DNA from: Phytophthora sp. 'mugwort'
Taxonomy: Eukaryota > Oomycota > Peronosporomycetes > Peronosporales > Peronosporaceae
Direction of reading: 5' to 3'
NCBI GenBank assembly: GCA_033558025.1
Contig: JAUCEF010000012.1
Coordinates: 3,472,001 to 3,536,000 of the forward strand
Length of the DNA stretch: 64,000 nt
Under the pieces are notes generated by a model. It had not been told where the DNA came from and searched no databases. It was given only the letters and a program-made list of their open reading frames with translations. The translations under genes and the position numbers were made by a program. This document shows, in pieces, positions 54,726 to 64,000 of this stretch. The first letter of the stretch is position 1, and every line of letters begins with the position of its first letter.

Positions 54726-57700
54726 GGGATGTTTATCGGACTCCACAACGAAGGCGGACAACTCCACAACGAACGGAAAGTGTCTGATTGGTTAAAATAG
54801 GCACTCCTGTTTTTAGGTTGCCCACGCCTTGCGGCCTTTTGAGTACAGAACGGATGCTGCCTTGTAGTAGTTGCAGGTGTGCAGTAGTGCCAATTAACTT
54901 GCTGGGTGAGTCTGGCTACGCAGAGATCACCCTGCACGCCGTATTTCCAATTCCGAGGTAGCAGGACGGTTCATTAGCGATATCGTGGTGAATACTAACA
55001 AAAACGTGAAGATCGCTAAGAACAGCAGAGACTACAAGCGGTGGGTGTGCACTGCTAGTGGTTGCATTTGGTTCTATTCGTTATCGCGCAGACGTGTAAA
55101 ACAGGAAACCAAGATCAATCGCAAGAGGCCGGCATCGAAGCTGAGCCACCTGCCGAACAACTCGTGGTATGTCTCTAAGTTCAATCTGCAACATGCACAA
55201 TGCTGCTGTAGCACCGCTAACCGGACAGGAAGGCAAATTGCGTCGATGTCTGGATTCCAAGCATCTATTGTAGGGGGATATAGCACTAGCATTGCCCTCA
55301 TTGTGAACAGTTTGAAAGGTGTCGATAACGTTGATGTTTCCGATAAAAATGCTGTTCTGTACCGACCGATTCGTGCTGCCTTAAGTAAAATAGAGCGCGA
55401 CGATGTGCGGAATTCAAGGCGTTGCCGTCCTACATGGATCTATTTGCTCAGCAGATTAGCGCTTCCCGAGTGTGCTGTCAGTTTGATCCTTGCGGTCGTT
55501 TTTGTGCTTTCCTTTTTCTTGGATCGGTTGTTCATGTGCAACATTCGCTAATACCAGTGTGGGTGTGCGATGGCACCCACATGAAGCACCCGAAGTATAA
55601 TGGGGTTTGTTTAACACTTATCGGAAGGGATGGTAACAAGCTAGTAGTCCCAGTCGCCACCGCTTACGTTCACAAAGAGACTGTAGAAAAGTTCGGTTGT
55701 TTTTTTCTAAATTGCATTGCTGGAGGTATATCTTTGAGTGATTGCCCGACATTCACTGATCGTGGAAAACAAGTTTTTGCACAAAGTGAACTTGCCAGTA
55801 TGGGTTTTCAGATTCATATTTAACACGGTGCCGTTCACATAGCTTCAACACAGTAAATAAGTTCTTTTAAGGCAGTCAATGTTAAGAAGGAAAGCGTGAA
55901 TGCCCAGATCATGGTTTTGCAGTCGTCACGTACGGTACATGAATACAAGAGAATCATCGCGCAGCTAAACAAGTTATTTCTCACGCCTATCGTGTCTGTT
56001 GTCGGTGGCAAGCGGAGGGAGGAATATGTGGCATCTTACCTGCGCAAAATTCATCCTACCAATTGGACAGTTTTAGGAAAGGCGAGGTAAGTTCGGACGA
56101 TATGGTGTGACTCGAAGAAAGTTTGTAAAGATGTTGGGAGCTATGGTTCTCGGCTGCCTCTTTTCGGAGTGCGTACTACAAGTGGAGCTGAAGGCGACAA
56201 CAATGGATTGCTTTGGGCTCCTGCCCGCAACAATTTGGTGTTTTGCGCGCTGCGGGCCTAGTGCTTGCGTGCCGTACGTATACACAATGCGCTTTTGAAT
56301 GAAGCTCGGAAATGGGTTGAAGGGAAATGTGATATCACTCCTCATGCCATGAACTTTTCACTGAAGAAAAGATACACGTCGCGAAACTCACCGTAGTGCC
56401 TTCAAGGATGCCATGTTTGTATTTGTTTGATCCGTTGATCGAACCGATGTTTCATCTTCCACAACGATGTGTGAGACCGATATGTCGAGCGGGAACTGTC
56501 GGTCGTGCAGGGTTTCTGAGCAACTTCAAATACCGTGTCGCCATATTCAGGCAGTCCCGCGTGAGTTCGAGAGGCAGCATCCTGGCAAAGCGCCGCTCTA
56601 CAAATTCCTTCAATATTTCCATCCCGCGTATTTAGTACGCACGGTACACAAAACAGTCGCAGCTATAGAAATCAATTTGCCAGTCGACACAGTATCCACG
56701 GTAAGAAGCGATGTGTTACCTGCACCACTGTATCGCCAGGCGGGCGATGCTCATAAAGCACGAGCTACTGATATACAACTTGGTGAAAAGCGAATTCGGC
56801 AGAGGTGAAGAGATCCAGCCTTTGCGCACTGACCTGAATATCGCTCGATCGATATCGCCGTTCACTGCAGCGAATGACGATTTTGACGACACGACCGATA
56901 TTAATGTATTCTTCTAGTCACAACTTACGGCCGAAATCACGGTAGCACGAGCTGAATATCACTATGGAAGATGTGGGTATGGTGGCCACAATGCTACCAC
57001 GAGTCGTGTCACGGTCAAGACGCAGAGGAAGCTGGAACCGCTATACGACCGGGCGTATACGTCCTTGGATCTCCACCACAGTCGGTATGCGATGTATCGG
57101 CAGCGGTTAATACGGCAACGCTAGACGAGAAGACATCAAGCTATGATATCTGAATAAGGAACGTATAACCAGACGGATCTCGTGAGGTAGGCTAACCAGT
57201 GAAGGATGAAGGAACATTATCTATCGATATCTTTTTTTTAGCCACACAGCTCATGAAGACGTTCCGCTGAAAAATGTATGGGACAGTCATTAGTACTAAC
57301 ATAAACCATCACGTCTGTAATCCGCTCCCAAACCTTGTTCTTGCGTGAACCCAGCATCAGCTTCCGGCTTCGACCAGAATCAACTCCCCTCTCTCAACCC
57401 TTAAACGGCACAAGGGTTTATTACCACGCCATCGACCGCCAACTCGTGGGTGCAACGGTGAAGATGATATCTGAAGGCGGAAGAATCAGTAATGAAAAAG
57501 AAACTATCATGAACGCCGCGTCCCGCTTCTTTTTTCCTTTCTAATATTATCCCCTTTTGTATGCTACACATGTATCAAACCATGTCCCAAGGTCCACCTG
57601 CGCGCATGTTCCCACCGAGAGCAGTTTTTTCTGCGCGCGGACGGTGGACTTGACAATCTCCATGAATCGCGCGACTCGTAGCGCGGCTGATGATGCACTC

Positions 57701-57785
57701 ACAGAGCACTTGGACCCGACCTGCGCTAGTAAATACAGCCAATCAGACACTTTCCGTTTGTTGTGGAGTCTGGTGATAAACACCC
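54726..57785 (+). mobile_element. MULE-1 element with TIRs
   Basis: The left end GGGATGTTTATC-GGACTCC and the right end (minus strand) GGGTGTTTATCACCAGACTCC run on together through acggaaagtgtctgattgg (to about 54795 and 57738). The left TIR contains an extra 20-bp duplication of its actccacaacgaa unit. A MULE transposase lies inside. A 9-bp target duplication is not evident. Confidence 0.7.
54985..57122 (+). pseudogene. MULE transposase pseudogene (MULE-1)
   Basis: An N-terminal zinc-type region starts near 55018 (RDYKRWVCTASGCIWFYSLS). It is followed by RKRPASKLSHLPNNSWYVSK and helical SDKNAVLYRPIRAALSK. The core in ORF 55422-55823 has VWVCDGTHMKHPKYNGVCLT (first Asp), VATAYVHKETVEKFGCFF, and CPTFTDRGKQVF (second Asp). 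Later frames carry AQLNKLFLTPIVSVVGGKRR, NNGLLWAPARNN, HNALLNEARKWVEGKCDITP. A SWIM-type C-x-C...C-x-H motif is CRSCRVSEQLQIPCRHIQAV (about 56493-56552). Then NLPVDTVSTVRSDVLPAPLY and a final knuckle GRCGYGGHNATT to 57122. Four or more frameshifts. Confidence 0.7.
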
Positions 57786-58435
57786 TTGCTGACCGAGGAC
57801 GACAGTGGCCCGAAAAATTCGTGGCCAGGCCAATATACAAGCTCTCGCAAAATATGTTAGGAAAATTCCGCAATGGATGGTTGGCTGGCTATTAGAGAGC
57901 TTATCAACAATGACGCTTTTATTCGGAATTGGAATATTCGCGACGACGTTAGGCATCGAAATGCAGTTTTGGATCCTTTTTGAGGGATACCTTTAAATCT
58001 ATGTCAGCAGTGGTTTGTACCCATCATGTGGAACCAGGCTGGTTACAACGCCGTTTATTTCAAGTCCAAAGTTCTGGACGAGACTCGGGCTCTACCACGA
58101 AAACATTCCGTTCGCATTGTTGAGGTGATGCAATCAGAACACTTTCCTTTAGGGTTGATTATTACAAGGACTTGTTGTCTCGCTTTACGAACCAGGAGGT
58201 GACGCCACCATTGATTAATCTACGAACAGTGGGTGGGTGTTGTGGCTCCAAGCTATGTGAAATACTATTATCCCTATATTTCAGGACCATACCTTCGGCG
58301 AATCTAATTATCTAAATCATACTAATTACCGGTAACTGCCCTTTCACCAACTCGTACGCCACATGTCGCATTCCAACGAGACCAGTCGAATACAAATGTC
58401 GGTGGCTAATCTCACGGCCTGCAACGCATCGGAGG
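57786..58435. other. Intergenic, nothing recognised
   Basis: No motif-bearing frame. Some coding-like residues near 58150-58250 (YYKDLLSRFTNQEVTPPLIN) are too short to assign. Confidence 0.4.
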
Positions 58436-58745
58436 GGCTACTATTTACACTGGATATAGACACAAAAACACCGAAACTGTGCTGACCGCACCGCAGAAGT
58501 ACGATAAACACCATAATTGAAACTAAACCCACAACCTAACCCTACCAACTCCTCCAGAGGCTCGCTGTGCTCGCGAGTGTTAGAACACTGGGCACGCTAC
58601 GGCTCCTATGCGAAGCCCCCGCTTGCCTGGAGCACAATGTTGGGGCCTGGGTTTTCATCCACGTGCTTCGCACACGGCTTTCAAACCCAGGCATGCTCGA
58701 TTCGGTCATCCCTACTTTGTACAGGTGCTGGTGTTGGATTTGCGG
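58436..58745 (-). repeat. Dispersed repeat R, copy 2
   Basis: Reverse-oriented relative of 31395-31690 over about 300 bp. Its hairpin core 58642-58688 keeps cctgggttt/aaacccagg arms, but the inner stem is less perfect (cacgtgc ttc gcacacgg). Confidence 0.75.
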
Positions 58746-59039
58746 AGAACCTCTTATGTCACCTTCCCGTGCTTCGAGTGCACATTAAGTCTGCTGCAGC
58801 ACCTGAAAAGTGTGTGACCACAGCATTACCGATGACCAGCACACAACGATATGCTGCTTTTGAACGAGTGGATTATTTCTGCTTCGTACACAGACGCGAA
58901 GCATTTAGGAGGATATCGGCCAATCATCGCGCAGACCAAGCACTTATCTCTACTTGCGACACGCAAGCCGCAGTCGCGAAGGCACATTGCGACTTCCTCC
59001 TCGCGAGGCGAGGCGGAGGCGCAGACTAGACAAGACTTG

Positions 59040-60945
59040 CTCGGACCGAAGATCGCTCATGCCTAACCGCATACCCTGGATGCAGACAGCCCTTGCAGTC
59101 GATCCTGAACCAGCCGACGCCGTTCTCGCGTTGCTGAAGGCGTTTGACATTGCCAACGCCGTTCTCGCTGTGTTGAAGGCGTTTGACATTGCCAAGAGCA
59201 ACATGGCGAAATGCACGGACTGCATGGGAGCCGAGCCCCACAAAACCCGCTACAGACGCCTATAATGCAGCTCAGAAGCGTGCGAAAAGGCCAGTGACTT
59301 CAAGTGCGCGTGGCGCGGAAAACTGATCTGCTGCCTCCTAACAGAGCTTGTATCCATCTACGCGTTTGGCGAGCACACAACCGATGCATCCTCGCCGAAG
59401 CGCAAGAAGCTGACGGAGACTCAGAAGCAGTTCTGTAGGGAGATGGCAGAGCATCACCACCGCTCCATGCATATTCTTAACGCGCTGGCGCGAAAGGTTT
59501 CGACCCCGCTGGCGGACCTGCCAAAATGAAATCTGTTCAGAACTTCGTCAACCACTATTCGCGCACAAACTTGGACAACCATGATCGTGTCCAGGAACTA
59601 AGGAACTGGATACCCGTGAGGACTTTCACCGGAGAAGAAGCGATGGTGCAGCCATTCACGTTGGGTGGGAGTTAGAATGTGAAGATAAGCCTGTTGTGGG
59701 CAATGGTTCCGCCGACAAGCTATTCATCGTTGCGTTAACGACCAAAACGTTGATGCTAAGGATGATGCTGCCGCATGAATCACTCATTCTTCACGTAGAC
59801 GCGACTTACAAGATGAACTATCGCGAGTACCCGGTCCTCGTGGTAGGTGTTTCGGATCGTGCCCGCGGATATCATGTAGTGGCACTGTTTGTCATTTCTC
59901 AAAAGACTCAGCCCGTAATTGAAGCCGCCTTGTTATCTCTACGTTGTTTGTACTTCTGGATTGCAAACAAGCCGCTGGTAGTCCAATATGCAATAGCCGA
60001 CGCAGATCAAGCTCAATTTAACGCCCTACGCTCAGTATTTTTCGGCGACGATCCCCGATATCAGTTGTTGATATGCTTCTTCATGTCATGGCTCACAAGG
60101 CGATTAAGAATGTTCCCTCGGGTGTATCGGCTGCTGTCGTTCGTGATATTTACGGTATGCACTTCGCGCGAAGCGAAATGGCGTTTTGCCAGATGCGGAA
60201 CTTCGTTTTGCGGAAATGGATGGTGCACCCATTTCTTGTGAATTTTGCGCAGTACATAATGTCGCAGTGGATGTTCGGGCGCTTTAGCACGTGGCAAGTG
60301 TTCGCAACTCCGAGTGGCTTTGCATTCACCAACAATCCTGCAGAGACGTTTAACGCTCTGCTCAAGAGGGACTAAACGCTGCGACGTCGGTTGAAAATGT
60401 GGTTCTTACTACGAGAGCTTAGCTACTGCTGCGAAAAACAGTCGGCTAATACCCGGCAGTTCAGGTTCGACGCCCTTCCCGCGGCTACCCTCATACGCCG
60501 CGTGGGCGACCGACACGTGAAAACCTGCTTGGCCTCTGGAGCGACGCTCCACGTCAGACTGAGTATCCTGGAGGCTCTACAATCGTTCCAGTGGCGAGTC
60601 GTCCAGCTAAGCGCATTGTCGTTGCACCGAACAAGCGGTCGGAAGAGGGAACAGCGGTGTTGGCTCAGATGGAAGCTAGTTATGCCTGGATGGAGGTCGA
60701 GGGGCAACCTTGAGGGGGGGGGGCTAGCAGGTCGATGTCGACAGAAAGTCGTGACCATGCAACTATCGCTACGCTTTTGGGTTTTGCGTGCACGTACTCT
60801 CGCGCTTCGAGTCGTGGATCATGTCGACAGCGGCGGGAGGGAAATACTGGTCAGCCGGAAGATGCGCAAGCGGTCTGCCGTTAGAAACACCTATCTGGTT
60901 GGTCGCCCGCACGTGGTGGGCATCGCGCTGAATTTTGAGTGACCA
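59040..60945 (+). pseudogene. MULE transposase pseudogene (MULE-2, FLYWCH/WRKY-like finger type)
   Basis: Zinc-finger part near 59210-59330: CTDCMGAEPHKTRYRRL, stop, CSSEACEKASDFKCAWRGKL. Then KKLTETQKQFCREMAEHHHR and MKSVQNFVNHYSRTNLDNHD. The MULE core in ORF 59696-60241 has SLILHVDATYKMNYREYPVL (first Asp) and VQYAIADADQAQFNALRSVF (second Asp). After a frameshift near 60080 come MLLHVMAHKAIKNVPSG and FTNNPAETFNALLKRD (Glu), then TAA at 60375. The C-terminal SWIM area is degraded by a 10-G run (60714-60723); ALRVVDHVDSGGREILVSRK is still readable. The DDE triad survives, but frames are broken. Confidence 0.75.
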
Positions 60946-61522
60946 AGCACAAATCAGACGTCCAGGAGTGCGCATGCGAGCCGCGCATCATGCTATGCCG
61001 ACGTTGCAGTCCCAGCGGAGAGGACCTTTATATCTCTAGCAGCGTAGGTAGTTGGCGTCCTTCAACATGGGGCTGCCGAGTCTAGTATTCGAGATAGATG
61101 CCGTCTAGTATCAGCGAGGGATTTCGAGATCAGCATATCCTCGGTTGCACAGGGTAGCTAACAACACATGCATGCAAGTGCAATACCTTGCTTAGTATAA
61201 TGCAGCTTCGGTCATGCACTGGACCCTGCTGTAGACTGCTCTTGTTGGAATCGCTTCCAGTACACCGTCGTCATGCGGTATACGTGTTAGAATTGTGTTC
61301 ATGCAGCTAGAAGGTTAGATGCAGTGTAACCCGTGCGAGGATCGGTCAGCAACTCAGCTGCAAACGAGTATCCATGCATGTGAGAATATGCAGTAGGTCA
61401 GCACTATCAGAAAGTCATATACTAGGTGTGTGAAAGCTGCATTGCATTCGTAGTGCACGTAGCCCTGATCTCCGTTAGCGTGTTCCCTCAATTCCTCCCA
61501 ATTGCACGCCCCATCCCGTCCA
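60946..61522. other. Intergenic, nothing recognised
   Basis: No coding motif. It may hold the 3' ends of the convergent MULE-2 and SET-domain remnants. Confidence 0.4.
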
Positions 61523-63175
61523 TCAGGCGTCACACGCGCACTTGAACCAAATATCATCTCCATAGCTAACAGTAAGCTCGGTACCAGGCTTTACATCTTT
61601 TATCATGACAGGCAGCACCTTGACGCTAGCCCGGTTTTGCATCTCGACGAAGGCCACGTTAGGACTGCATGAATGGCTGATGAATCATGTTGTAAAGCCA
61701 CATGTGAGTTCGCGTGCAGTAGCATGATGTATCCGCTATTCTGCTTCAGGGCTTGGTCAGGTTGACCCTCCACAAGTGCGTCGTACTCGCACAATATGCC
61801 TGCGTACCCCCCCCCCCCCCGGTACATCACCAACATTTAGGAGCGTGGTGGTGTAGACGCCCAGTCCCACACGACCAGTGTCGAACAGCTTGAGACTCGT
61901 ACGTTCCCGCGGAGAGATGCTGCAAGCCCCCTTCGGACCGCAGCAGTCGGGAGTAGAGTAAATTGCAAGTGCAGCGTTTCGGAACGTATCCATATAGCAA
62001 TCACCGAAGCACTTGCATGCTCTACGTCAGCCGGCCACGCGACTTCGTCAAGTGATGACGATCCTCACTGGCTTCCTCGTAGTTCGGCCGTCGCGCATGC
62101 AATGATCGCAGTCGCTCTTTCACCCATGGCAGACGCAATATTTCTTTTGCCCTTTTCGCCTTCAGCGTCCTAGCATGATAGATCTGGGTGCCGCTACGGG
62201 TGATCGCACAATGTGCTTGATTGCGGTGTTTTCTTGAGCGGGACACATGCCAGTTTCCAGGTCGTTTCTTCGCCTGGTGTCGGATTTTAGCGCACACAAG
62301 CCGAGTCGGTATGGTTTTAATGTATTCAGGAGCGGCAACCAGGTCACGGTCACTGGATGTTTCCTCATCAGGTACCATAGGTTCCCCGCTGTTCGCACAC
62401 ATTTGCTCACGTGTGCAAGGTGTGTCAGGCCCCACCAGTACTACTTCCGCTAGCTGCGCCATCCCTGCCGAAGACACTGCGGACTGGCCCTTAGCGAGCA
62501 ATTTATAGCCGCATGCGAAATCGCCAAGTCACCCGCAGACTGCTGCATGCTGGTGAGATCGATTTCCTCACGCGGAGTCCATCCTGACGCATAGTAGCCT
62601 CGACGGCTTGCAGAATTGAGCCAGAAAAAGCTGCGTTAAGCATGCTTGTGCGGCTGGGGGCATTGCAGCTCCCATTTACCAACCTGTACGAACGCAATTT
62701 GCGCCACTTGGTGCTGCCCTCCTCGAACAGGTTGCCAGAATTGTCGGTCCGCCACTTTATTATCATCTGCAGCAGCAATATTTCACCAGTATCGAAAGTG
62801 ATCAGCGACGCGTCGCCCTCGGCCTTGTCAATGCGTTGGACCACGCTAATGCGATGTCCGCGCGGGTTGCACCACACAAATGCTATCGAGAAATACTCGA
62901 TTGTCTCACCTGCGCGGAGGGTCTCTGGGAGAAGCTCGGACGCGCTTCGTGGTGGTATCTTTACCTGCTAGTGTTGGATGCAGCAGCCTAGCCGTGGCTC
63001 GAGAGGTGATGGAGGATCGCGTTCTGCACGGCCGTTGGGCAAGCCATTCCAGGTACCTTCTTGCAACACTTGCACCACCTGCACCGGCATGCTGCCTATC
63101 TCCATCACGGCCTTGGAAGCGCTTTTTTGCGGCAGCGCAAATGAGAAAGGCCTGGTTCACACGTACTCGCTACGT
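61523..63175 (-). pseudogene. SET-domain protein gene, decayed
   Basis: SET domains are lysine methyltransferases that use S-adenosylmethionine. Minus strand, N-terminal part about 63150-62503: SASELLPETLRAGETIEYFS, RISVVQRIDKAEGDASLITF, EEGSTKWRKLRSYRLVNGSC, MLNAAFSGSILQAVEATMRQ; one stop near 62950. A middle ORF 62501-62022 follows, Lys/Arg-rich. The SET domain: SLKLFDTGRVGLGVYTTTLL (about 61900), GYAGILCEYDALVEGQPDQA, NSGYIMLLHANSH, FISHSCSPNVAFVEM (61684 on; the N-H-S-C-x-P-N motif), and KPGTELTVSYGDDIWFKCAC (the ELT-x-x-Y-G motif and post-SET Cys). A 14-G coding-strand run (61807-61820) and several shifts break it. Confidence 0.7.
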
Positions 63176-63194
63176 TAATGTGGTAGAACTACGG

Positions 63195-63300
63195 TGTTGG
63201 TCAGATTCCTACGTGTGATTGTAAAGGCTTCTCGTTTTCGCGGTGTGTGTATCCAAAATGGACGGTGTTTTTCGCTTTTAGTCCAACGCACCCTTCCCAG
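63195..63300 (+). repeat. Partial relative of dispersed repeat R
   Basis: The segment gcggtgtgtgtatccaaaat-ggacggtgttttt (63240-63272) matches the minus strand of about 31360-31402. It corresponds to the part of repeat R that follows the hairpin block. Upst ream and downstream limits are unclear. Confidence 0.55.
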
Positions 63301-64000
63301 TGTGTTAGCCCGGATAGAACGGAGGTTGTACGCCTTCCGCGGATGTGCAGTGTTTATAAAGCCCCTACTCGCGCTCGTCAACGTGGATCCAGGCTTCCAT
63401 CAAGAGCCGCTTCACTCGTGTCAAGGTGGCGATTAATATAATGTGGGGCTACCGCAAGAGAAGATCCTTATTGGGGTCAGCAATGAATGTGCGCCGCATC
63501 ATTTTCGCTAGCGAGATTTTCAGGGTAACTACATTTTGCATCCACGTGATGCCGGTGCTAAAAATCTCGTCGTTGTCGTTTGATTGCCTTAGAAAATTTC
63601 GTTTTACAGCATTCTGTTGGCTCATTCCTGAATTCTATTTTGCTATGGGAGTTATAAACATGGCTCGGCAACCCCGAGTTTCTCGTTGCCGGTTTTTTTA
63701 ATCATCTGTAATGCTGCAACCTCACATTCTTTATTTGTCCCGATCTCTGTACGCGTGTGCTTCTGTGGGAATTTTCACGCGCACAGACGCGGGCGCGGGA
63801 CCTGGATGTAGTCATCAACTGTACAGTCAGACAGTAGACTGCGAACGATGAGCTGGTATAGCCTCTTGGCCTTCTACATGTACTGAGAAAGATGTAGTCG
63901 AACCAGGTTTTGTATCTCACAGAAATGGAGTTGACGTAGCTATTCGACGTCTGGAAAGTCGTAAGAGAAACTCCAACGCGTTAGACAAGGTAGCAAACCC
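63301..64000. other. End of window, nothing recognised
   Basis: Short frames (63426-63701, 63920-63702) have no motif. Confidence 0.4.

Noticed and set aside
1..64000. CRISPR arrays, rRNA, bacterial operons or phage genes
   Set aside because: No regularly spaced identical repeats, no rRNA sequence, and gene structure and transposon content are eukaryotic.

Overview
The window looks like repeat-rich nuclear DNA of an oomycete, most likely Phytophthora or a close relative. I infer this from: (i) the mix of decayed transposons (Tc1/IS630-like, Stowaway-like mariner, pogo, PIF/Harbinger, hAT, two MULE families, copia, several gypsy elements with a chromodomain, one LINE); (ii) a short GT-AG intron of 73 nt; (iii) bZIP proteins with an abnormal basic region, a known oomycete trait. 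No rRNA, functional tRNA or CRISPR array is visible. Family assignments rest on motifs read by eye.

Layout. 1-4.4 kb: Tc1/IS630 fragment, then a complete but dead mariner unit (1583-3597) with TIRs and TA flanks. 3.7-9.5 kb: a copia element, split by a reverse-oriented LINE with a 16-bp target duplication and carrying a perfect 23-bp fold-back. 10.7-11.9 kb: decayed ORFs and an LTR-like block. 12.8-17.5 kb: a pogo element with 24-bp perfect TIRs, invaded by a hAT. 17.7-21.5 kb: the gene island, with an apparently intact two-exon dynamin-like GTPase facing tail-to-tail an intact bZIP-family gene that has lost its basic region. 22.3-24.9 kb: PIF/Harbinger with its Myb-like partner. 26.4-27.3 kb: a bZIP pseudogene. 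28.3-32.5 kb: sequence between two inverted ~215-bp repeats. 32.8-35.0 kb: decayed Ulp1-type (C48) protease gene. 35.0-36.3 kb: gypsy integrase with an internal inversion. 39.2-40.4 kb: an intact bZIP gene. 41.5-53.2 kb: two gypsy elements, a hAT and a pair of inverted LTRs. 54.7-57.8 kb: MULE-1 with TIRs. 59.0-60.9 kb: MULE-2. 61.5-63.2 kb: decayed SET-domain gene.

Only three ORFs look like working host genes: the dynamin-like GTPase and two bZIP-family proteins. With the bZIP pseudogene, three relatives lie within 20 kb, and their basic regions show graded loss. Nearly everything else is broken by stops, frameshifts, nesting, inversion or G-run expansion. This fits a repeat-dense, gene-sparse compartment.
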